DNA from: Eumeta japonica
Taxonomy: Eukaryota; Arthropoda; Insecta; Lepidoptera; Psychidae
NCBI GenBank assembly: GCA_005406025.1
Contig: BGZK01000839.1
Coordinates: 186,001 to 250,000 of the forward strand
Reading direction: 5' to 3'
DNA: 64,000 nucleotides
This document shows, piece after piece, positions 10,684 to 22,093 of this stretch; position 1 is the first letter of the stretch, and each line of letters begins with the position of its first letter. Made by a program: the position numbers and the translations under genes. The notes beneath the pieces are model-generated. The model did not search any database, was not told the DNA's origin, and saw only the letters and a program-made list of their open reading frames with translations.

Positions 10684-12599
10684 TTGAGGATTTACAGACT
10701 GCACGCTGTTGATGATAGCCTAGACGAATGTTTATGGTAATAGGATCAATTGAAATAAACTGAATTGAGCTCGTACAAATATGATACTTCTGAGGAGAGG
10801 TGTGTGTTTTTCATATTCATATTCAGTCTCCGACAAGGAAGTCCAGTTTCAGATTTCATTATTAGAAAATGGATTAGGAAAATTTAATTTTCTGCAAATT
10901 ATTATAAATTTTACAGTAATGTACTAATGTACTAACTAACTTTGCATAAAACTAGTTTCCCCATAAACACTCTTTGTCTTTGGAATTTCTAATATTAAAA
11001 ATTGACATGTAAACAAACATTTAATTTTCTTTGATTATTCCTTTTCTGGTTGCCTATTTCTATACTTTAATACAAACGTAAAATCCACAAATATTGTATT
11101 TATTAAACACAAAAAACGCAAATCTATAAAGATATACAGCAGCTATAGTTGTATTAACATATTGGGTCAAATAAATGCCGGACGTGAGAAGCATGCCAAA
11201 TGTCGCTTGGCAATGGTTTGAAGATTTACCTAAGTGTAAACAATAATACAATATGTGCTGTGAATTAGTTTCATAAAATTAACGATTGTTCTTTGAATCA
11301 ATTTTGAGATTAACAATGAAACATTTAATTCATTAACCGTATAAAGCATTAAAAAGTCCAAGTTTATGTTTAATGTACGCAATAAGGAACGAATGTATTA
11401 TCCGTGTATTATAATCATGATTATAATTATGAAACTAGATTAACGATTATGCTTAATCGGTGATGTTTGTTTCAGTAAATATTAATAAAGGAATAAATCG
11501 ACTCATAATGTAGACTTGAAGCAGTAACATCTAGACATGATCCACACTTCATATATCATCATACTATTTTATCGATAAAAACGGGGACAATAAATATGCC
11601 AGAAAATTGTTTAGAAATAATTTATAGTTAAAATAACAGACATCCTAATGGTAACTACGTGATCATGATTGTAAATTAAATTATTATTAAATAATTATAT
11701 ACTTAGAAAGAAACATTACATTAAACATTAGCTAATTTCTACATAGAATTCGTTTTATAATAATGTAAAACACAACTAGATGTGTTCAATTCTTAATGTA
11801 AGGGATAGTTGTATAACAACACGTTTACTTTCATTGGAATATTAATTACGCTCGTGAGCTATTCATAAGAAGGCACGAAAGCTTCAAACGAGGAAAAGTC
11901 AACTGGCTAATTCTCGCGGTCCCTGTCATTGTGGTGCATGTCGACTGTAAGCACCCATTAAATCTCTCTATTGTCTCTTATTTGAAGGATTATATTTACA
12001 ATAAACGCTTTAAAGTTAATTCACACTACAGCCGAACAATAAAACAATTCACAAATGTTAGTGCCAAGACGGAAAAAAAAATACGTAGACTGAGAAACGT
12101 CAACGATGGCGCCAAGAATAGAAATAAAAAAAAAATACATTTTTTTCAAAACGGGAAAACATTTGAATAGTCTTTTTGAAAATTCTCAGGAACTCGAAAT
12201 GCACCATATCACACCCTACGAGTGTGACTTGACTTTAGGTATACAAATTTTACACGTGACCTCAAGGTGAAAAGGCGTGTCGGCGAGTGACGCACGCCGC
12301 GACCCGCTCCACACGCCGCCGACAAAACAATCGCTCGTTAATTACGGGCCGATACCGGCTCACTTCTGCAACTACAAGTCAAAGAAGAGACAAGGTAAAC
12401 AACGGCCATTTTTTATGTATTAATCATTAATGCGTCTATCAGCGATCGCGTAACTATTGCTACTGTAACTGCTATAACTAATGTTTAGCCTTGACCGTTG
12501 GGGTCATATTCATACAATATGTTTGTTTGTCGAGTTCATAGCTATGCTGTGATGGAATAGGTGCTCTCGTAGTGAAGTTATCAACATCAAAATCGTCCA

Positions 12600-12735
12600 T
12601 GTTTAAAGAAAGTCACAAGCTTTGGCTCTAATAGCTGGCGGTGCGGTAGTGCTAATACAAAATTCTATATTTATGTTCAAAATGGCCCGTATATTTAAAG
12701 AAAAACTCTGGCCCCAATAGCTGGCGCTGTTGTCT
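12600..12735 (+). repeat. Two-copy tandem duplication around 'AATAGCTGGCG'
   Basis: The pattern 'atttaaagaaa...ctctggc(t/c)c(t/c)aatagctggcg(g/c)tg' occurs twice, about 90 bases apart, starting near 12603 and 12690. It looks like a diverged tandem duplication or two solo repeat fragments. Confidence 0.45.
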
Positions 12736-13448
12736 GGTTATTTATAAATTTCATATTTATAAATTAGGATATAAACAGGTTTCTTTTGACATTACATAGA
12801 TACTTAAAATCTGACGTTAAGAAAAAATATAGCACTATAACAAGAATTAGACGTGGTTGTTGCAGGTACTTAAAAAGGACTGAACGAAGAAAATCCTTGG
12901 AAACGCATAAAGTGAAAACTAAAATATTACGCAAAAAACAGAGAGAGAAAATTCGAGTAAAGTGTGTTACGGAGGTACTTATCTTGCATTATACTTCCTA
13001 TTTCTATGCTGTAAGCACCGATTATGCAGCGCGGAAATACAATAAAGTATCGATACCTGCCAAACAACATTTTTTACACTGAGTAATAAATAGATATAAA
13101 GCATGCAGTTTGAGCGCCTGGATAAAGTGAGGCCTACTACGGTCGATTGTGTCGAGTTGCAGGTCGAGCCTTGCAGTGTGACGCACTATGCAGGCCGGTG
13201 CATGCGCGGTATACGTGATATTTATATACGGAACATTAAATGCGATTTTGTGTTAAGCTGAGAATATTACAAATGCTACTATTGTTATATCATTATAAAA
13301 TATTTACATCGGTCGAAGAAGGATGCTTGAGAAGCGAACGACAACAAGTTGCCGATTTTAAATTAATATCCTCAAAATGTGGAAATACGGCCTAGGTACT
13401 AGTTCAACTCTTGGGACTATTATTGTGCTCGTAGATGATATATGTATT

Positions 13449-14597
13449 AAAAATCGGACAAGTGCGGGTTCAACTCGCGTGGAGCGGATTCCGTACGTTG
13501 AATACCTAAAATATTTTTTAAATTTAACCAAAATTTTTTTGGTAACTAAAAGAAGTATGTATGCTACAGGATTGTAGAGGGAAATTGCTGAATTTATTGT
13601 CTATTGTTGATTTATGTCTCGTATATTCTTGAATACGTGAACTAAGATCGAGTGATAGAAGGTATTCTGACATTTATTTCTTTGATTTGCCCTTAACAAT
13701 TAATATTGCATTGTAATAATCCATAGTCCACTTTAAACTGATACTCACGAACAGCGGTGTGCTTCAAACTCTTATTTGAAACAATTAATTGTTAAAGTTC
13801 AAAACTAAACACGTCAAAATACGTTGCTTTAACTTCACAATTGGCAGTCGACAAAGTTAGTTTCAAAGATATTGATATTTGTGACATTAAACTAATCACG
13901 GAAATACCAATATTTCTAAGATTATCGGTATTTTGACACGTATACTTTTTAACTTCAATAGTTAGCAATTGAATTGCAAATGATAGTTTGAACACACCGC
14001 TGTAAGTAACACATATTAAACTTAGTGAGTGCCAGTTTATACTGGACATTGAAACGAAGGGAAAGATAAAGTCCACTATAGACTGACACACACTGAGTAT
14101 GCCCTTCCGTACGTAATGAGTGTTAGTTTACATGGGACGTCGAAACGAACCGAAATGTAGTGAACTATAGACTTCTTATAGATTTCCCTGTAATCTATAA
14201 GTTAAGAACTATTTTCTGTATTATTTTTTAGAATACCAGGCGCGGTAATTTCGGAGATAAGGGGGAATCGTCAATTTTCATTTATTTTCTAAAATACCTT
14301 TAGATTTCTAAAAAAGAATGTATATTCGAGATCCTCAGTTAATATGTCACATGGTACAGTTTGCAAAACTTTTTTTAATTTTCTAATTTATCCCCCAAAA
14401 GTGACTCTGATGTTTTAAATTCATTTATTTACGTTGCAAGTCCGTGTTTGGGCCACAATGTACCAAATGTCAACTTAATCGGCACAATAGATTCAGAGCA
14501 ATTTGGCGGTGACGGATGGATGGACAGACAGACATACATACGAGTGAACCTAAAAGGGTTTTGTTTTTTCATATGAAGGGACGGAACCCTAAAAAAC
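13449..14597 (+). mobile_element. MITE-like element, copy 1 (with a nested foldback insertion)
   Basis: The left end reads 'tcggacaagtgcgggttcaa' and then 'gattccgtacg'. The right end carries 'gacggatggatggacagaca' and then 'gacggaaccctaaaaa'. These are the two ends of a widespread lepidopteran non-autonomous repeat, and two more copies with the same ends lie at 52955-53475 (inverted) and 63090-63757. This copy is longer because a foldback element (13735-14167) is inserted in it. No coding capacity. Confidence 0.65.
13735..14167. mobile_element. Foldback (long inverted repeat) element nested in MITE copy 1
   Basis: The left arm (from about 13722: tccatagtccactttaaact...acagcggtgtg.ttcaaact) matches the reverse complement of the right arm (about 13950-14092) for well over 100 bases with scattered mismatches, including cagcggtgtg and gtcaaaatac. 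The outermost right 60 bases are also directly duplicated (about 14030-14092 and 14115-14172). A frame of 99 codons on the minus strand here is a by-product. Confidence 0.6.
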
Positions 14598-15484
14598 CTT
14601 TTGATTCGTTTTGTAATTGCAACCTATGCTTATTCTATATGCTAGTGAATGTTTAGAGATCTATTTATGCAAAATTATAGAAGTTTAATGAACGAAATTA
14701 TGAATGATTTTGAGTTAAGATGACTGTTTTTTAATGTCAACATGATACACACTTGAGATTTTCGCTAGGTATTCAAATCAAATTGATGAATAATGATCAG
14801 AAGCGGGTTATGTAAGTAACACACTCTTTATGCCAGCCGATTTGCTCGAATTTGTCTGGCACTTTTTTTGCATACCAGGTTTGGACTTTTTATTGCACGA
14901 TAGAATGTATCTGCAAATGTTTAATTTACTGAAACACTGTTCACAATAATATGATAGAGAGTCAATTCTGATCGATTGACTGATTCACGGAAGTGGATGA
15001 AATACTGAAGATACTGAGAAACGAGAAAAAGAAGGAAGCATGTAATAAGAGATCATTTTTTTCAAAATTCAGTCCTTGAAGGATATTTATAAACCAGGTA
15101 AGCTTAAAGTGGTGTGGGTCTGACACAATTTCACCAAATTTCTTTTAGAGGCAAAGGTCAATGAAAAGACTAACAGCAACTTTTAAATTTAGAGAATATA
15201 CTATGACAATATTTTGTACTATTATTTACATGTACTATAATTATTTAATTAAAAAATGTGAAGAAATCTCATGTAAGGAGGTCCCATCTACGATTTATCA
15301 AATTTTACCAAAATGAAGCGGATTTATTTTAACATTTAATTTATACAAATTAATACAAATACTGGGAAAAACTAAAACAGGAAACTAATAGTTTTATTTA
15401 AAGACTAAAATGGGAATCACTATATTTTACCTGTAAGTCATTAATGAGATGCATAACCAATGATTCTGATAAGGGCGAAAAATT

Positions 15485-15584
15485 GATATCTCGGTTAATT
15501 TTACTTTAGATAAGTTCGTTTAATAATGTAATTAATAAACTTGAGTATAATTACTGATTATACTCAAGTTTACTCCGAGATATC
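15485..15584. mobile_element. 100-bp foldback element with nested perfect hairpin
   Basis: The outer arms gatatctcgg (15485-15494) and ccgagatatc (15575-15584) are perfect reverse complements. Inside them, aacttgagtataat (15538-15551) and attatactcaagtt (15557-15570) form a perfect 14-bp stem with a 5-base loop. It is typical of a small MITE or its remnant. Confidence 0.55.
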
Positions 15585-16565
15585 TTCTATATGTAGATCA
15601 GTATGTAGATCCAGAATCCATGCACATGTCTGCGCTAATTCTCGGAGAAACCAAAACAGAAGAATATAACACTATGTTATCTGCAACTCATTCATTTAGA
15701 GCATTAGCATCATAAATTATTATAATAGCTATAGAAAAGCAAACGAAATTTAAAGCATATACGTTAATGTTAAAATTCACATAAAATGAAACATTTAAGT
15801 AACGTTTTCATATTTATGTGCACCAAAATAAAATATCTACATAAATTTTAGCGTTATAAATAGCTTTTGAAAATGTACAGCTTTTTGTATTCAAAGGTAC
15901 AATTCGCAGATTTGAAGATTTAATCTTAGCTCGCGTCTTTCCTACGCGGTAAAGGCGCAGATGAAAGCCGCGTGAGTAGTAAATTTCTTACCATCAGTAC
16001 CATATTCAGTTAGAACTTTTATCATTCAACGATTAATAAATAACTCATATGAAAAGGGTCCTTTTAAGGTGCCGTGTTTCTTGGGACGAATAAATAAAAG
16101 GAACTCATCAAGTTTCTGATTTTCAACTTCCTTTCCAATAATAATTACATATATCAAAGTAAGGGATGATCAACTTTTTCTGGTAACTGTATCTCGACGA
16201 TGGCAGGATCCATATTGATGGAGCCCGCCATCAGTGATTGAGTCTGATAGTTGAAATAGTTTTATCTTGTCGACACCACCGACAATCAGTTCGTGCGCGC
16301 CGGACGACAAGGTCGTTATTGCTATACGCATCAGTTGTTTGCGTTCTTAAGACGGTCGTCACGGGTCTTCATTGTCTCATTTAACGATCTCTACGGCTCT
16401 TTGTTGAGCGTCGGCGCATCTGAAGATATAGTGTCAGTGGATATGAAATATTTCTCAATAAATTTACCTGTGATCTCTTATATCGGACCTTGGCTAATAA
16501 TTTTTTAAATATTTTTACTTAGTTTTTCTAAGACTACTGAGTGGTTACCAGTTTTGAATTTATTA

Positions 16566-17725
16566 TGGTGTGTCAAAAATAATGTAGGTTTTAATTGTTC
16601 ACTTCGTTTATTAAATAATTATATAATAAGAAAATCTTAATACTTAAAGTGTAACCCATCATATTTTATGGCCTTCACCCAACGTTCAGCTAGCTTTCCG
16701 AGACCTTCGTAAAACCATTCCTCGGACCTGGATGCAAGGAATGCCGCAATGCATTTTCAACATACCCTTTGTATTCAATTTTTTTCAATTTCACAAATTT
16801 CGCTATGAAAATGAATAAATAGTAGTCTGACGGTGCAAGGTTCACACTAAATGCTGGATGTGTTAGGACCTCAATAGCACTAAAATCTTCGATCTTATTC
16901 CGCGTAAATTTCGCGATTATTAGAGCCCCTTATTCAATTTACTAAACCTGGATATTTCTACAACAAAACCTTAAACATTCGTGTCAGCTGTTCACTGTGT
17001 ACCTAAGTAGCGATAGTTATCTGGAATTATTCCAATGTACACTAAACCTTCATATTTCAAAATTTCGGTTAAATAATAAAACTTTCGGCTCGAATCGACC
17101 TCTCTTCGTAACGGATTCAGGTAATTGTCTTTTGTCCAACTATTGATTTTTTATGTTCGGATTACATATTTAGATAAATCCAGATTGATAAAATGATCGT
17201 CTTTCGGCGGCCACTATTCGACATCTTTTATAGATTTTACCCAATAATTTTTATAAGTTGTTATAATGAGTTGCGATGTATGGTGCTTTTAGAAGGTTCA
17301 AGGGAGTCTGATAATAGGCGAGTACTAGTAGTAGGTTGGTTTTCTATTGCTTCCTTTGTAGCCTCAATAACCATAAAGGTGGACGACCAGAGCGCGAATG
17401 ATTTACCAGCGTCAAATCTCTATTATTAAAACGATTAAATGCTGTGCTGCTCGCTCATTAGCTATATCTTCTTTAATTTCATATATTGTGTATGCTGCTG
17501 TGGCTGATTTAAGCATTTGTATCTTAATTATATACGAATTTCATATTTATTACATTTCATACGTTTTATGATCAAAACATCTTGCCCCGTTAATTAACAC
17601 AGAGAGTACATTAAGAGAAAGTAAAACAGTTCTACTCTGCATATAACTAGAGACTTGTCGTGTCATGTATAAAAAGAAGCGTATGAATTTCAAGTCTGAT
17701 AACCGACATTACTTATGAGACAGCA
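16566..17725 (-). mobile_element. Mariner element with both terminal repeats, dead transposase
   Basis: This is a Tc1/mariner DNA transposon of about 1.16 kb. The left end (TGGTGTGTCAAAAATAATGT, 16566) and the reverse complement of the right end (TGCTGTCTCATAAGTAATGT, 17725) match as terminal inverted repeats. On the minus strand a transposase C-terminus is plain: FSVNLAPSDYYLF (the D of the catalytic DDE/D region is close by), then EEWFYEGLGKLAERWVKAIK, ending at a stop at 16637-16639. The upstream half of the transposase is not recognisable, so this copy is inactive. A much shorter derivative with the same ends lies at 41326-41661. A TA precedes the left end, while the right flank reads TC, so the target duplication has decayed. 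Confidence 0.8.
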
Positions 17726-18580
17726 TCAGCTTCATACTTCAAAACGCCACAGATCTCATACGTCGTCATACATAGGTAAGCAAGGTTTCAGTTTGAAATC
17801 CTCTTTAAAAATCTTTTGATCTAAATAATTATTATCTGTCCCTAAACTTACGTCTATGATTAGAGACAGCGTTAAACGATACGTGTTAAGACTGATGTAT
17901 GAATATTTTGATAGTTTGAACTGTAATGCTTTTGAAAATCAGTAATCTGTGAATTAGTAAGGTCTGTAAGGTTACCATGGTTATATGTTTCAGTTAAATA
18001 GAGAGGTCTATAATATCTGTTGTCTTATCATAAATAATCTTTTTTGTCATGTGCGTTCAAACAGCTTTGGTAACTGTATAGCCCCTATTCAACTGACGTA
18101 CGAAATTGCTGATGTGTTATCAGTTCTCAACAATATTGAGAGTGTAATCCACCATTATAAACATTTTTTACGACCGTTATCGACATTCGCGTCTGCATCT
18201 TAATCATTGTTTACTGCACACGAAGCTCGGTAGATTGTTGCTCAAGTGTTTTAGTATAACTAAAATGAAAGACTTAAGACTTAGTGGAGGGCATGCTACA
18301 ATGGCGCCAATTAATTATCAAATTATCTTATTGTCCACTGACCCGTTAGTTATGTACCTCCTAAGGAACAACGAATTTTTTTAGAAGTCTTTTAAAAATA
18401 TCTTACAATATCTGTAGAAACAAAGTTAATATTATCTTTTACTATAAAAGTAAATTTTTGGTTGAGTTTTCTAAAAACTCCTTGTGAGCACTTCCAATAT
18501 AAATGTTATCAAGGTAACATGATTTATAACCTTTGCTATCAAAATAAGCCAATATATTATTGGCTTCAGTAACTTCGTAA
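17726..18580. other. No gene recognised
   Basis: AT-rich sequence with short frames only. A weak 8-bp hairpin (aagccaat...attggctt) lies at about 18548-18568. Confidence 0.35.
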
Positions 18581-18582
18581 AT

Positions 18583-18725
18583 GTGAACGGAGCAGTACTA
18601 AGACCAAATGGGGTGCAGTCGACTCCAACACAAATATTACGGTGGTATCGTGTAGTCGGCGCCGGTGTCGGTCATAAAACCATTAGATTCGACGGCGCCG
18701 GCAAACGACTTTCACTCAACATGTT
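18583..18725. repeat. GC-rich repeat-like patch
   Basis: The segment with 'gtgcagtcgactccaacaca' and two related 'ggcgccgg' blocks (about 18657 and 18693) stands out from AT-rich surroundings and resembles dispersed lepidopteran repeat sequence. The open frame across it does not resemble a host protein. Identification as a repeat is from composition and recall, not from a second copy in this window. Confidence 0.35.
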
Positions 18726-19329
18726 TTTATTTTCTCAATATTACTTCGCTATGATTTTCTTTATGGTCCAACTTTATTTCAGCTTTTTTGGAAAGTTAAC
18801 ATATAGAAAATATTTTGACAAGCGCGCACAGCGGAAAAACAAGGCATGATTTACAGAAATAGCGTCGACACAGGACAAGTTTCATTTTTTTGTTTTCTCC
18901 AAATATTCCTGTTCGCAGAATACGAGGACTGTGAAAATACTTAGTGAATGTAAAAGATATCTCGGGGTAAACTTGAATAAAACTTTGGTAAATTGAATTG
19001 TTCCGCAATTATCCAGTTATAATTAAAGTAAAAGTATAACGGCAAAATAAATAGCATAAAAAGAGAGTTTATAATTTTATATTTACTGTTTCTTATTTTA
19101 TATTTACTTTAACCTTGGTCATATTGTAACGCATGTAAGAAAAATCATTACATAATATACGTATCGAATTGGTAACCTCGTTTTTGGAAGTCGGTAAAAA
19201 ATAATAAAGTAATTTCGTATTATTCGTGATTTTCAAAATTATTTTTACTAAATAATAAATTTTTGATGCAAACCGTTGACAGATTACGTTAAGTAATTTT
19301 GATATTTTTTATTTCAATAGCGCACACGA

Positions 19330-19600
19330 TTGACCGGTTATATACAGGCTTTCCATTAGCAGCGTCACCCGCACCGATATCGAAGTCCTTAAAAGCCTAT
19401 TACATCAATAGGACTTATCGTCAATCTCAGTTGCAGTTCCGGTCTCGTTTCCAGTCCCGCTACCGTTCATCATTCCTTTCCCCCATCATTATTTTGGTTC
19501 TGATCAAATTTGGTTCTGCTTTGCTTTCGATTCAAATTCCACTACCGGTTACGGTTTCCATTTGGACGAAGCCGGGGAAAATAATAGCAGTTTATTTTAC
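19330..19600. repeat. Dispersed repeat with 'CCGGTTCC' minisatellite core
   Basis: A series such as 'cagttccggtctcgtttccagtcccgc' and later 'ccactaccggttacggtttcc' is followed by 'gacgaagccgggg'. It is the same type of degenerate unit as at 9.5, 35.5, 35.9, 36.4, 37.7, 40.5, 41.0 and 61.1 kb. Confidence 0.5.
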
Positions 19601-21892
19601 GCAGGAATTCTTCTCCTAGAAACCATCCCGTTTGTGCGTACAGCACATCACCAAAGCTTCAACTTAATCAGATGATCAATATACGTAAACGTATCACGGA
19701 TACTTCATATTTAATATTATGCAGTATCTAAAAATATATGAATTTATCGAAATTTGTTGCATGTAAAACTTTATATGGTCGAAATTTTTTATATACATAT
19801 TACTTTTTGATAAGAATCAGTATGAGGTAGCTAGTAAATCCATTTAAATATTACCTAATGAAATATTTTTTTTTTATTACATTAAAGTGAGTATTATTTG
19901 GTAAATATAATAGATTAACTAGATAGACTTCCTTGACAAGAACCATGATAGCTCGTCTCCAACGTAATGCTAGATAGCTTACAACCTTGCGCATATTATA
20001 AGGTAATATATGCCGTGAGTGTTTCCAATGACTGTTGACAATGAATGATGTGTTCCACAGATTAGCGTGATCATAAAAAAAACCAAACTATTCAGCTTTA
20101 TATATTAGTGTAGCTATAACAGATGTGGCCAATGAGTTGACTACTATACACATTTGTTTTTAAGGCCATGGAACTGATGTTATAATAAGTACTATTGAAT
20201 CATAATTGGATGAATTACTGATATTTATAATTATTATTTACTCTATATGGCGCTAGTAAACAACGACGTCACTGGCTACTGGTGCCTTATCAGTCTAATT
20301 AGCAATTTAAAACATTTATTCCTCAGGTATTTTTTTTTGTTATTAAAAAACACTCATTAGAGTCTTACTCAAATAAAAACATTGAAATACAGCAAAATAA
20401 AAAAATTGTGGGAAAAAATAGTACTATTAATAAGAAAACTGTTATTAATACAAGCTACGGAACCTATCAATACTATTAATAATTTTCTCTTCTCCAAATG
20501 TTATGAGCTTGCTATTCATGCTAAACAGCGTTTCTAGCTTGAAAAGTTTCGTGATATGTAGCTCCTTCACATATGAATACCATTGATGATTTAGGCAAAG
20601 AATAAAAGTCAAACTTCTTTCGTAAAGAAATATGAAAGATTTTTTTTAATCGACTAGGTACCTAAAAATAGTAGGTAGCTTTATTTCTGGGAACGGTTTT
20701 TTAACTAGAACTCAATGAATTGTGAATAATGCCCAGTGACGCTATCTCGTTGAGTGGGAGTGCGCGCCCAGCGACAGGTCGCACCTTACATTGTCGAAAA
20801 TATTTATATTTAAACTCGGCAATCGCCAACCAAACACAATAATGTTCAGTATTTTACGACCTGCTCTGGTTCTACGTTCAATAATTTTCTAATTTTGGTA
20901 CGAAATATTAAATATAATATCTTTATATTTTTAGTTGAATTTTAAAAGGATTCAGAGCCTTTGGAACCGTGGACCTGATAATCTAGCATTATTTATACAT
21001 ATTTAATGCAAGTTGAATGTTAATCGATAAAAATCATCATATGAGGCAGTGATATTTCGGTTTGCAATATGAGTTGGTTCCGAGTAACATAATTCAAAAG
21101 TGTATTGAGACCGTTTTCGCAATAAAACGTTTATTTTTAACTTAGTTAAAAGACCTATTTCTTTCCTGCATAATACCTTATAAATTCAGTATCCCGTGTA
21201 CACTATGACGTCAAACGTGTCAACAATAATTATTTTTAGCGGATGCCCTCACACGCTCGCGTCTGCACCGTAGGAGCCGCACGCCAAGTTATACATTTTG
21301 ATATCGCGCTCTATATAGTTTGATACAAAAAAAAGAGCTAAATCCCTATTTCAATATTTGCGACGCGGGTAATTAATATGGAGCACGTTTCCGTACGCCG
21401 TGAACGCCCTATCACGTCGAGTACACGTTCAAATCCTTTAAAGCTCTTCCAGCGAGATAAGCGGCGCTATGCGATTGTCGGCGATTGCAGTTTGTACTTT
21501 TGACGTCATCTTCGAAACGACTTAATGACTCAGGCATTTTGCTATTACAATATGACTTTTGTCTAAATTGCTTAAGAAATCTGCCGTATTCAAGGGTTTT
21601 CACGGTATTAAAATTATTATAACGATCGATTATAAAGCTGTAATCATTAAATGAAAATAAACAGTTGCCGCGTAAAAGCCCGTGTTTTAATGATACGCCG
21701 ACGGAGTTGATTCGGGAATGCTATCATTTCTGAAATCGACGTGCACCGAATTAAACAAATAAAACAAATAAAAAACAGGATAACTGTGTGGTGAAATAAA
21801 ATTAATCATAAATGTATAAATACACCAAAGTGCTATTACAATATCATGGTGAATACCGTCATGTCTTATTATTTTCTATATGTAAATTGATT
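19601..21892. other. No gene recognised
   Basis: Mostly AT-rich. Two GC-richer patches (about 20740-20790 and 21235-21290) have no recognised content. Open frames are short and without family features. Confidence 0.35.
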
Positions 21893-22093
21893 TGAGCCTC
21901 TTCCACCACCATATCTCCTTTTAAACTGTCATTTAACAAAAAGCCACTTTGAAATAAAATTTGTTTGCTATGTCGTCCTTTTAATTGGTTTTAGCCCGAA
22001 TAACCATTAAAAAGAGAACGTGGATACAAATTCTATTTTAAAAGTGACCGATTGTTAAAATGTCAGTTTAAAATGAGACGGTGAAAGAGGCTT
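21893..22093. mobile_element. MITE with about 70-bp terminal inverted repeats
   Basis: The left arm, beginning gagcctcttccaccac and continuing with ttttaaactgtcatttaac, matches the reverse complement of the right arm ending gaaagaggctt. The arms include cctttt/aaaatgag variants and a shared 'aaaataaaatttg / aaaatagaatttg' inner end. The central 60 bases are not repeated. It has no coding content. Confidence 0.65.

Larger units (their letters stand above)
9991..13440. other. Long stretch without a recognised gene
   Basis: No supported coding region. Noted items are a perfect 10-bp hairpin at 10109-10130, a GC-rich island at 10545-10683, a GC-rich patch at about 12275-12360, and a tandemly repeated block at 12600-12735. 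The remaining sequence is AT-rich with short chance frames. Confidence 0.4.

Noticed and set aside
17668..17780. TATA box, ATG and splice donor reading rightwards from 17668
   Set aside because: The TATA-bearing block is the conserved subterminal region of a mariner and recurs in its deletion derivative. A host promoter is not needed to explain it.
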